Of a stretch of 60,061 nucleotides of DNA, positions 17,316-24,254 are shown in pieces. This DNA comes from an uncultured Sandaracinus sp. (GTDB lineage Bacteria > Myxococcota_A > Polyangia > Polyangiales > Sandaracinaceae). The notes beneath the pieces are model-generated. The model saw only the letters and a program-made list of their open reading frames with translations, was not told the DNA's origin and made no database searches. Position 1 is the first letter of the stretch, and each line of letters opens with the position of its first letter. Location of the stretch: the NCBI GenBank assembly GCA_903828805.1, contig CAIKNO010000651.1, positions 1 to 60,061 of the forward strand, read 5' to 3'. Made by a program: the position numbers and the translations under genes.

Positions 17316-17324
17316 CGTCCCGCG

Positions 17325-17684
17325 GTGCGGACGAGTCGGCAACAGGCGTTCGAGATGGCAGCGGCCATGCTGTCCGTGCTGGCCCTCGTGTTCGCGTGCA
17401 TTCCGGGTCCTTCGGTCGCGCGTGCGTGGCGGACGGAGGTCACGACCTCCGACGCGGAGCGGCAGGACCTCGGCACATCGCTCTCGGAGGGCGCCTTCGA
17501 GGAGTCGGAGGATCCCGATTCCGACGACGACGAACTCGACACCGACGACGGGATTCTCGTGAGCGACGGCGCCTCCGCGCAGCGCGCGCATCGGGACGCC
17601 ATCCAGACACCGCCAGTAGGCGCCCCCTCAGCGCCGACCAACCGCGCGCAGGCCGCCCCCCCGACCCCGCCTCCGGAGCGCTGA
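17325..17684 (+). CDS. Small secreted acidic protein of unknown function
   Basis: 119 residues if started at the GTG at 17325 (an ATG at 17241 would add 28 unlikely residues). A hydrophobic stretch (AAAMLSVLALVFACIPGPS) followed by SVARA looks like a signal peptide or membrane anchor. The mature part has a strongly acidic run (about residues 60-78, rich in Asp/Glu/Ser) and a Pro/Ala-rich tail. I recognise no family. It sits 111 bases before the SulP-carbonic anhydrase gene on the same strand and may share its transcript. Confidence 0.45.
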   Translation: MRTSRQQAFEMAAAMLSVLALVFACIPGPSVARAWRTEVTTSDAERQDLGTSLSEGAFEESEDPDSDDDELDTDDGILVSDGASAQRAHRDAIQTPPVGAPSAPTNRAQAAPPTPPPER

Positions 17685-17716
17685 ACGCCACGCGCGATTC
17701 GGTGCGCACGAGCGGC

Positions 17717-17749
17717 GGCGATCTCGATCGCCCGCGCCTCCCCGAGGCG
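17717..17749. repeat. Two adjacent inverted repeats upstream of the SulP gene
   Basis: GGCGAT-CTCG-ATCGCC at 17717-17732 is a perfect 6-bp inverted repeat, and CGCCT-CCCCG-AGGCG at 17735-17749 follows two bases later. They lie 47-80 bases before the SulP-carbonic anhydrase start and could be an operator or mRNA stems. Confidence 0.35.
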
Positions 17750-17795
17750 TCTGTCCGCCCGTGCTCGATGGGGTTCGAGCTGACGGAGCAGGGAC

Positions 17796-19880
17796 ATGAA
17801 CGACGCGAAGCGTCCGCCGGGGCGCGGTCGAACGGTGGAGATCGCCGTGGTCCAGGGCCGGGTCACGCAGATGGCGCGGGCCTGGGCGGCCGGCTGGGGA
17901 GACGTGCTTCGGGCACCGAAACTCCCCGACCTGCTGGCCTCCCTGACGGTGGCCGCCGTCGCGATGCCGCTGAACCTCGCCCTGGCGGTGGCGAGCGGGC
18001 TCCCTCCCGCCTCGGGTCTCTTCGCCGGCGCGATCGGAGGGGCCCTGGCCGCCGCATTCGGCGGTTCGTCCTTGCAGGCGACGGGCCCCGCGGCCGCCCT
18101 CAGCCTCATGGTCCTCGGCCTGTCTCAGCGCTTTGGCGCCGTCGGCGTCGCGGCGGCGTGCCTCATCATCGGCGTCACCGAGCTCGTCCTCTCTTTCAGC
18201 GGTGCCGGTCGCCTCGTACGCCACGTCCCCGAGAGCGTGCTCGCGGGGTTCACGACCGGCGTCGGCTTGACGTTGCTCAATGGGCAGATCCCCGAGCTGC
18301 TCGGGTTCGGCGTGCACGACTACAAGACCGTCGACCTCGCAGGGATGATGCACCAGCCGCTCTGGCTGCATCACGTCTCGTGGCTCGCCGCGGTGTCGGG
18401 GATCCTCGTGGCCTTCGTCGTCGTGTCGCTGCAGCGCTTCAAGCGCGTACCGGCGGCCGCCATCGCGGTGGTCGGGGTCACGTTCATCTCCGTCTACGTC
18501 GGCTGGGACGTGGAGCGCGTGCACGACATCGGAGCGGTCCCCTCGACCTTTCCGCAACTGTCGGTGCCCGTGGTCCCGGACGAGCAGTGGCTCGACCTGC
18601 TCCTCGCCACGATGCCGCTGGCGCTGCTGGCCGCGGTCGAGTCGCTCCTCTCGGCGCGCGCGGTCGATCGGATGGCGCCGGACGCACGGCCGCACGAGCC
18701 GAGCCTCGAGCTCTTCGGTCAGGCCGTGGCCAACGTCGGGGTCGGCCTCTTCTCCGGGATGCCCGTCACAGGCGTGGTGGTGCGCTCGGGCGTCAACGTG
18801 CAGAGCGGGGCCAAGACCCGCCTCGCCGCGCTTCTTCACGGCGTGCTGCTCGCAGCGCTGGCGCTCTCGCTGTCGGACACGATCGGGATGATTCCCCAGG
18901 CCGCCCTCGCGGGGCTGCTCTGCGTCATCGGGTTTCGTCTGCTCGAGGTCGGCCCCTTTCTCGAGATGCTGCGCCACGAGCGCCTCGAGGCCGCGGCCTT
19001 CGTCGCCGCCGCTGGGGGCACGGCATCGGGCCATCTCGTCAGCGGCCTCGTGCTCGGCGGGGCGCTCCACGCAGCGCGGGTCTTGATGGAACGAGGAAAG
19101 CCGGCCGCGGCGGCGTTGCGGACGGAGCCGCGCCGCCCAGGCATCCGCGCCGTCCTGGGGCGTGCGCACGCGTCCGCCCGCAGGACCATGCACGGCGAGG
19201 CCGTCACCGAGCAGCACAAATGGCTCGGCCACCTTCGACACGGTCCGGTCCGCGCGCCGACGAGCTACGTTCATCCCCACGCGACGGTGATCGGACGGGT
19301 CGTGCTGAGCGACCATGTGCACGTCGCGGCCGGGACCTCCGTGCGGGCCGACGAGGGCACGCCGTTCTTCTTCGGACCGAACACCAACGTGCAGGACGGA
19401 GTCGTCGTCCACGCGCTCAAGGATCGTGCGGTCGAGCTGGCCGGCGAATCGTGGGCCGTGTACGTCGGCCGCGACGTCTCCATCGCCCACGGCGCGCTCA
19501 TTCACGGCCCTTGCTACATCGGCGACCACACGTTCATCGGGTTCAAGTCGGTCGTGCACGACTCGATCATCGGAGCAGGCTGCTCGATCGGCATCGGCGC
19601 GGTCGTCGTCGGGGTCGAGATCCCCGACGGCAAGTTCGTCCCGCATGGGGCCATCGTCGACTCGGCGGACGCCGTCGACCGCCTCCCCGACGCCACCGCG
19701 CACCATCGTGAGTTCAACGAGGATGTGGTCGAGGTGAACCGCGGTCTGGCAGCCGCCTACACGAGCTTCGACGGTGCGGCACTTCCTCTCCGCAAGGCGC
19801 CGCCCGCGCGGCCCCTCGGGCCACCGATCTCACCCTGGGAACCGACCTGGGCGACCACGTCTGACAAGGAGCGATTCTGA
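17796..19880 (+). CDS. SulP-family anion transporter fused to a gamma-class carbonic anhydrase
   Basis: 694 residues. Residues about 40-430 are a SulP transporter core: LPDLLASLTVAAVAMPLNLA, QATGPAAALSLM, PESVLAGFTTGVGLTL and the inner-helix segment GLFSGMPVTGVVVRSGVNVQSGAKT. No STAS domain follows; instead, after a linker, residues about 490-660 form a left-handed beta-helix carbonic anhydrase like archaeal Cam. The segments SVRADEG, NVQDGVVVHAL, SIAHGALIHG and EFNEDVVEVN match Cam, with zinc-ligand histidines at 539, 565 and 570. The Cam proton-shuttle Glu84 position is Lys542 and the acidic loop is shortened. Likely role: bicarbonate or sulfate transport coupled to CO2/bicarbonate interconversion at the inner membrane. 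An AGGGAC motif precedes the ATG; the next gene overlaps (TGATG). Confidence 0.85.
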   Translation: MNDAKRPPGRGRTVEIAVVQGRVTQMARAWAAGWGDVLRAPKLPDLLASLTVAAVAMPLNLALAVASGLPPASGLFAGAIGGALAAAFGGSSLQATGPAAALSLMVLGLSQRFGAVGVAAACLIIGVTELVLSFSGAGRLVRHVPESVLAGFTTGVGLTLLNGQIPELLGFGVHDYKTVDLAGMMHQPLWLHHVSWLAAVSGILVAFVVVSLQRFKRVPAAAIAVVGVTFISVYVGWDVERVHDIGAVPSTFPQLSVPVVPDEQWLDLLLATMPLALLAAVESLLSARAVDRMAPDARPHEPSLELFGQAVANVGVGLFSGMPVTGVVVRSGVNVQSGAKTRLAALLHGVLLAALALSLSDTIGMIPQAALAGLLCVIGFRLLEVGPFLEMLRHERLEAAAFVAAAGGTASGHLVSGLVLGGALHAARVLMERGKPAAAALRTEPRRPGIRAVLGRAHASARRTMHGEAVTEQHKWLGHLRHGPVRAPTSYVHPHATVIGRVVLSDHVHVAAGTSVRADEGTPFFFGPNTNVQDGVVVHALKDRAVELAGESWAVYVGRDVSIAHGALIHGPCYIGDHTFIGFKSVVHDSIIGAGCSIGIGAVVVGVEIPDGKFVPHGAIVDSADAVDRLPDATAHHREFNEDVVEVNRGLAAAYTSFDGAALPLRKAPPARPLGPPISPWEPTWATTSDKERF

Positions 19881-20800
19881 TGTTCGTGCTCGGCCTCATG
19901 GTCGGCCTCGGGGCGTTGACCCTGGGCCTTTCACTCCGTTCGTACATCCACGTCGAGGAGGGCGAGATCGTCGTCCTGACGCGCTTCGGGCGTGCGCTCC
20001 GCTCGCCCGAAGGCCCGCTTCGGATCCTGCGGGCAGGGCTTCATCGCAAGCGCCCCTGGGATGTCGCGCTGCGGGTCAACGTGAAGGAGCAGAGCCTCGA
20101 CCTGAGCGGCGACGAGCACCGGTTCGCGATGACGTCCGACGGAGTCGTCGTGCGCTGCGACTCGACCCTTCGCTTCGCGCCGATCGAGGCCGAGGTGGAG
20201 CACTATCTGTTCACCCTGGAGCGGCCGATGGAGCACCTCGCCGGCACGTTCAGTTGCTTGCTTCGCAACGAGATCGCCAACTTCGGCGCGGGCGATGGTC
20301 CCGTGCCCACAGGGTCCGGAGCCCTGAACGCGGGCGCGCTCATCGAGGCATCGCTCGGCGCCTACGCCGCGATCCGACGAGAGCGAGGACAGCTGCAGGA
20401 GCGCCTCGCCGCGTTCTGCCGAACGACGATGGGCGCACGTCTGGGGCTGCGCTTCGATGCCATCGACGTGATGAACTTCGAGCCTCCCGACGAGCTGCGG
20501 GACACGCTCCACACCGTCATCCAGGCCAAGACGGACGCCGAATCCAGCCACTTCCGGGCGCAGGGGGAGTGCCAGCAGCGGGTGCTGGCCGCCCGGCGCG
20601 GCGTGGAGATCGCATCGCTTCGCGCACAGGCCGTCGAGACGGAGATGCTCGTGCTCGGTCGATCGCTCGAAGTCCTCGAACGCACGAAGGTGCTCCCGCT
20701 CTACGTCGCGCGCCGACAGGCCGAGGTCTTGTCGGAGTCGAGGCACGTGTACGTGCGGGGAACGACCGCACGCGGGGCTGCCGTCCGAGGAGGTGTGTGA
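19880..20800 (+). CDS. SPFH-domain (stomatin/prohibitin-like) membrane protein A
   Basis: 306 residues; its ATG shares one base with the SulP stop codon. One N-terminal membrane segment (FVLGLMVGLGALTLGLSL), then an SPFH domain beginning SYIHVEEGEIVVLTRFGRAL and continuing through VKEQSLDLSGDEHRFAMTSDGVVVRC, and a helical region with coiled-coil character (about residues 215-285, QAKTDAESSHFRAQGECQQR). SPFH proteins oligomerise into membrane rings or microdomains and stabilise or regulate partner membrane proteins. Tight coupling to the transporter suggests it scaffolds or regulates it. No NfeD or FtsH partner is nearby. Confidence 0.78.
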   Translation: MFVLGLMVGLGALTLGLSLRSYIHVEEGEIVVLTRFGRALRSPEGPLRILRAGLHRKRPWDVALRVNVKEQSLDLSGDEHRFAMTSDGVVVRCDSTLRFAPIEAEVEHYLFTLERPMEHLAGTFSCLLRNEIANFGAGDGPVPTGSGALNAGALIEASLGAYAAIRRERGQLQERLAAFCRTTMGARLGLRFDAIDVMNFEPPDELRDTLHTVIQAKTDAESSHFRAQGECQQRVLAARRGVEIASLRAQAVETEMLVLGRSLEVLERTKVLPLYVARRQAEVLSESRHVYVRGTTARGAAVRGGV

Positions 20801-21678
20801 TGGGTTCGTGGTTGCAACTCCTGCTGGGTATGGCCGTCGCGCCCGGGATGGCCTTCCTCGGGTGGCGCCTCTTCCTCGCGACCACCGTCCACGTCGAGGA
20901 CGGAGAAGCGGTGCTGGTCGAGTGGTTCGGTCGGCGCGTGATGACGCTGACGGAGCCGGGCGCGCACTGGCTTCCGCGCCGCATCCTGCCGTGGATGAGG
21001 GTCCAGCACGTCTCGCTTCGGCGTGATTTCCTTCGCCTCGAGAACGTGCACGTCACGGACGTCGAGGGCACGACGGTGATGGTCGATCTGTGGATCGATC
21101 ACCGCGTCGTCGATGCGGCGAAGGCGACCTACAGCGTCGAGCGTCTCGACGAGGCGCTGCGCAGCCTGGTGGCGCATGCGGCAACGGCCCTGCTCGGGCG
21201 ACGCACGTTCTGGGAGATCCTGGCGTCTCGTTCCGACCTCGGGGAGCGCCTTCGCGCCGACATCGCCGCGGACACCGAGCGATGGGGCGTGTGCATCGAG
21301 CATGCGTTCGTCCAGAAGGTGAGCCTTCTGCCCGAGGTCACGTCGCGGATCCTCGAGAGCCTCTCGGCCCGACTCGGGCGCGTGCAGGCGGAGATCCTGG
21401 AGCAAGGTCGCATCGAGGTCGCCGCGCTCGAGGCGCGCACAGGCGTGGAGGTCGCGGCACTCGTGGCCGAGGCCAAGGGGCAGTACCCGGCGGCCGTCGG
21501 CCGCGCGATGTCCGAACTCGGCAAGAGCCCCGAGATCTTGTCCGCCTACAACGAGCTGCATCGACTGTCCGTGCTGCGTCCCCACCGGGCGACGGCCTTC
21601 GTCGGCTTCGGTCCGCACGAGATGAGCGCTATCGAGGCGGCGATGATCCCTGCACGCGCAGAACCTGCGGACGGCTGA
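20800..21678 (+). CDS. SPFH-domain (stomatin/prohibitin-like) membrane protein B
   Basis: 292 residues, again a TGATG overlap, with a strong GAGGAGG ribosome site. It has an N-terminal membrane helix (LLLGMAVAPGMAFLGWRLFL), SPFH start TTVHVEDGEAVLVEWFGRRV, a conserved core (VDLWIDHRVVDAAKATYSVE) and a long helix (about residues 190-235, EILEQGRIEVAALEARTGVE). It is a divergent paralogue of the preceding protein, so the pair may form a hetero-oligomer, as HflK/HflC do. Neither the FtsH protease nor HflX is in the window, so HflKC identity is not supported. Confidence 0.75.
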   Translation: MGSWLQLLLGMAVAPGMAFLGWRLFLATTVHVEDGEAVLVEWFGRRVMTLTEPGAHWLPRRILPWMRVQHVSLRRDFLRLENVHVTDVEGTTVMVDLWIDHRVVDAAKATYSVERLDEALRSLVAHAATALLGRRTFWEILASRSDLGERLRADIAADTERWGVCIEHAFVQKVSLLPEVTSRILESLSARLGRVQAEILEQGRIEVAALEARTGVEVAALVAEAKGQYPAAVGRAMSELGKSPEILSAYNELHRLSVLRPHRATAFVGFGPHEMSAIEAAMIPARAEPADG

Positions 21679-21685
21679 CGGTCAC

Positions 21686-21715
21686 GGGGGGCCGGTCCGT
21701 CGAGACCGGCACCCC
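21686..21715. terminator. GC-rich hairpin between convergent genes
   Basis: CCGGTC (21692-21697) pairs with GACCGG (21704-21709), extended by a G-run and a C-run outside. It lies in the 81-bp gap between the convergent SPFH B and glycosyltransferase genes and could stop transcription both ways, though it lacks a T-run. Confidence 0.35.
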
Positions 21716-21759
21716 GTCGCGGCACGAACGCCGCGGCCCCGCGAACGGCGTGGACGCGC

Positions 21760-22872
21760 TCAGCCTCGCGACCGTCGGGCGCGCTGCGCGACGACGCGGG
21801 CGAAGAGATCGGCGAGGGCGTCGCCTTGACGCTCGGTGCACAGCGAGGCCTCGACCAGGCCTCGCCCGGCCGCGGACAGCGAGGCGCGCAGCGCGCGATC
21901 ATGCAGCAGCCGGCGCAGGCTCTGGTACCAATCCTCCGCGCTGGCGGCCACGAGCGCATTGCGTTCGTGCTCCACGAAGTCCCGCGCGCCCCCGACGAGC
22001 GAGGTGACGTGCGGCACGCCCACGGCCATGTACTGGACCTGCTTGAAGCCGCACTTGCCTTCGTGCCACTCGGTCGCGTGCATCGGCGCGAGCCCGACGT
22101 CGAGCGACTGGAAGTCGTGGAGTTCGAGGTCCTCCCGCCAGGGCCTGCGCACCGCCGACAATCCCTCGAAGTGCACGTCCTGCCCGGCGCCCACCACCCG
22201 GAACTGGAAGGGCACGCCCTCCCCCCTCAATCGACGGAGCGCAGGGAGCACCAGGTCGAGTTGAGGCGCCGTCGAGTGCGTCCCGATCCACCCGACGACG
22301 GGCGGCGCTCCGGGCGAGGCGAAGCCTCCATCCTGCCGACACGGCAGCGGTGTCCACGCAGCGGCCGGCACGACGGTCGGCAGCACGGTGACGTCCGCCC
22401 CCAGCGCATGCGCGTGCGCGCCGAGGCGGGAGGAGCCTGCGATCACGTGGGCGGCCCGCCGGATCGTCCAGTCCGTCTTCCATGCACATTTCAGGACGCG
22501 CCGGAGCGGCCCTCCCTGGGCGATCCAGATCGCGTCGTCGTAGTCGAGCACGAGCGGAAGCCCGGCACCGGCCATCCCGAGCGCCTCGATCACGGGCGGG
22601 CCCGCCATCATCGCCTCGCGCTGCACCCACAGCGCGTCGTAGCGCCCCCGGGCGCCGAGCGCGCGCAGCTGGCGCCCGAGGCCCGCGAGGCCCGCCCTCA
22701 CCCGCTGCGCACGACCGGCCCCCGAGTAGAGGACGGCGGCCGTCGCATCGTCGAGCCACGGCACGAGGTCGACGTCGATGCCGCGCGCCCGCAGCGCTGG
22801 CGCGTACGCCGCGATCCGGAAGCGGGTCGCGGCCATCCGCTCGGGAAACGATGCGAGGGCGAGGATTCTCAT
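21760..22872 (-). CDS. Family 4-type glycosyltransferase
   Basis: 370 residues from the ATG at 22872 (MRILALASFP); an ATG 33 bases upstream is less likely. GT-B features: LVLDYDDAIWIA, PPVVGWIGTHSTAPQL, and in the C-terminal half GKCGFKQVQYMAVGVPHV. The GKCGFKxxQYMA motif is shared with the protein at 31362-32408, marking the two as paralogues. It should add one sugar to the lipid-linked repeat unit at the cytoplasmic membrane; donor unknown. Divergent from the next glycosyltransferase gene. Confidence 0.78.
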   Translation of the reverse strand: MRILALASFPERMAATRFRIAAYAPALRARGIDVDLVPWLDDATAAVLYSGAGRAQRVRAGLAGLGRQLRALGARGRYDALWVQREAMMAGPPVIEALGMAGAGLPLVLDYDDAIWIAQGGPLRRVLKCAWKTDWTIRRAAHVIAGSSRLGAHAHALGADVTVLPTVVPAAAWTPLPCRQDGGFASPGAPPVVGWIGTHSTAPQLDLVLPALRRLRGEGVPFQFRVVGAGQDVHFEGLSAVRRPWREDLELHDFQSLDVGLAPMHATEWHEGKCGFKQVQYMAVGVPHVTSLVGGARDFVEHERNALVAASAEDWYQSLRRLLHDRALRASLSAAGRGLVEASLCTERQGDALADLFARVVAQRARRSRG

Positions 22873-22885
22873 CGATGGCGCTCGG

Positions 22886-22915
22886 TTGCTCGCGGTCGAG
22901 GGCACGTTCTACACT
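22886..22915 (+). promoter_or_regulatory. Candidate promoter for the glycosyltransferase gene at 23013
   Basis: TTGCTC (22886-22891), 18-base spacer, TACACT (22910-22915), in the 140-bp divergent gap between two glycosyltransferase genes. Confidence 0.35.
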
Positions 22916-23012
22916 CGGCCGCGGCGACGGCAATGCCGACGGCCTCGTCGACTTCATCGGACCACCCGCACGCGTCTTCCCCGACCCCCGCCTCTCCTCG
23001 CCGCGACGCCCG

Positions 23013-24254
23013 ATGACGCGACACGTCCTCGCTCTCACCTTCGACGGCATCCTCCAGCCGCTCGGATTCTCGCAGGTGCTCCGGGTCGCGGAGGGGCTCT
23101 CGAACGAGGGGTTCCGCTACACCCTCCTCTCGCTCGAGCGGGAGGCCGACCTCGCGCGACATGCGGACGTCGCGGCCGTGCAGCGCCGGCTGGCGCGCGC
23201 GGGGATCGAGTGGATCTGGGCGCCTTACGACACCCGCGGCGGCGCGACTTCCATCGCCCGCAACATCGCGCGGGCGACCCGGGCCGCGTCCGCCGTCGTC
23301 CGGACCGACCGGCCCGACGTCGTGCACGCGAGGGCCTTCCATGGCGGGCTCGTGGCCCGGGCGCTGCACACGATGCACGGCACGAAGTACGTCTTCGACG
23401 CCCGATCGTACTGGGTGGACGAGCAGGTCGAGGAGGGGCGTCGCTTCACCTCGGAGCGAGCGTATGCGCTCGCCAAGCACGTCGAGCGGGACCTCTTCGA
23501 GCGCGCGGCCGGCATCGTGACCCTCACGGCCCTTCAGGCGGACGATGTTCGCGAGGGGCGCCTCGGGGCGTGGCACGGACGACCCGTGGAGGTCATCCCG
23601 ACCTGCGCCGACTACGCCGAGTTCCGACCCCGCACGCCCGGTGCGCCGAGACCTGCCGCGCTCGATGGAGTTCCCGAGGGCGCCCGCGTGCTCGGCATCG
23701 TGGGTGCGCTGAACCGATCGTACGGCGCGCCGGAGACGGCCCTCCTGGCCCGGGAGATCCTCGCCCTCGATCCGCGCGTTCACCTGCTGGTCCTCACGGC
23801 GCAGGGCGACGAGTACCGGTCGCTGCTCCGCGCACACAGGGTCGACGAGGCCCGCACGCACATCACCCGCGTGTCGCACGACGAGATGCCGCGCGTGCTG
23901 CCCTTCGTGGACTGGGGCTTGCTGCTGCTCCGTTCCAACTTCGCCAAGCGCGCATCGATGCCGACGAAGCTCGCGGAGTTCTTCGCGTGCGGCGTGCGCC
24001 CGCTGCAGCACGGGTGCAACCCCGAGGTGTCGGGCTGGGTCGCGCGTGCAGGCACCGGTCTCGTGCTCGAGGATCTGTCGCCCGACGGTCTCGCGTCGGC
24101 GGCGACGCGGATCGTGAGCGCGGACGAGGCTCAGGTCTCCGCGATCGAGGGCCGGGACCGCACGAAGGACCACTTCTCGCTCGAGGCCGGGGTCGTCCGC
24201 TACGCGCGGCTCCTGCGCGAGGTCACCGAGCGCTCGGATCAACGGCAGTCGTAG
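23013..24254 (+). CDS. Family 4-type glycosyltransferase
   Basis: 413 residues from the ATG at 23013. N-terminal LALTFDGILQPLGFSQVLR, DVVHARAFHGGLVARAL, FDARSYWVDEQVE, then VLGIVGALNRSYGAPE and a C-terminal donor-site region RASMPTKLAEFFACGVRPL that matches the GT4/GT-B pattern. Probably acts in assembling the repeat unit. Its last 16 bases overlap the 3' end of the convergent lipoprotein gene. Confidence 0.72.
   Translation: MTRHVLALTFDGILQPLGFSQVLRVAEGLSNEGFRYTLLSLEREADLARHADVAAVQRRLARAGIEWIWAPYDTRGGATSIARNIARATRAASAVVRTDRPDVVHARAFHGGLVARALHTMHGTKYVFDARSYWVDEQVEEGRRFTSERAYALAKHVERDLFERAAGIVTLTALQADDVREGRLGAWHGRPVEVIPTCADYAEFRPRTPGAPRPAALDGVPEGARVLGIVGALNRSYGAPETALLAREILALDPRVHLLVLTAQGDEYRSLLRAHRVDEARTHITRVSHDEMPRVLPFVDWGLLLLRSNFAKRASMPTKLAEFFACGVRPLQHGCNPEVSGWVARAGTGLVLEDLSPDGLASAATRIVSADEAQVSAIEGRDRTKDHFSLEAGVVRYARLLREVTERSDQRQS

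Larger units (their letters stand above)
17024..17324. other. Intergenic regulatory-looking region
   Basis: About 300 bases without a convincing gene. It holds, in order, a CRP-like palindrome (17165-17180), a long imperfect hairpin (17211-17239) and a promoter-like pair of hexamers (17286-17315), listed separately. Open frames across it on either strand look like shadow translation. Confidence 0.6.

Noticed and set aside
19880-21678. HflK/HflC annotation for the SPFH pair
   Set aside because: No ftsH, hflX or hfq neighbours; sequences show only general SPFH features.
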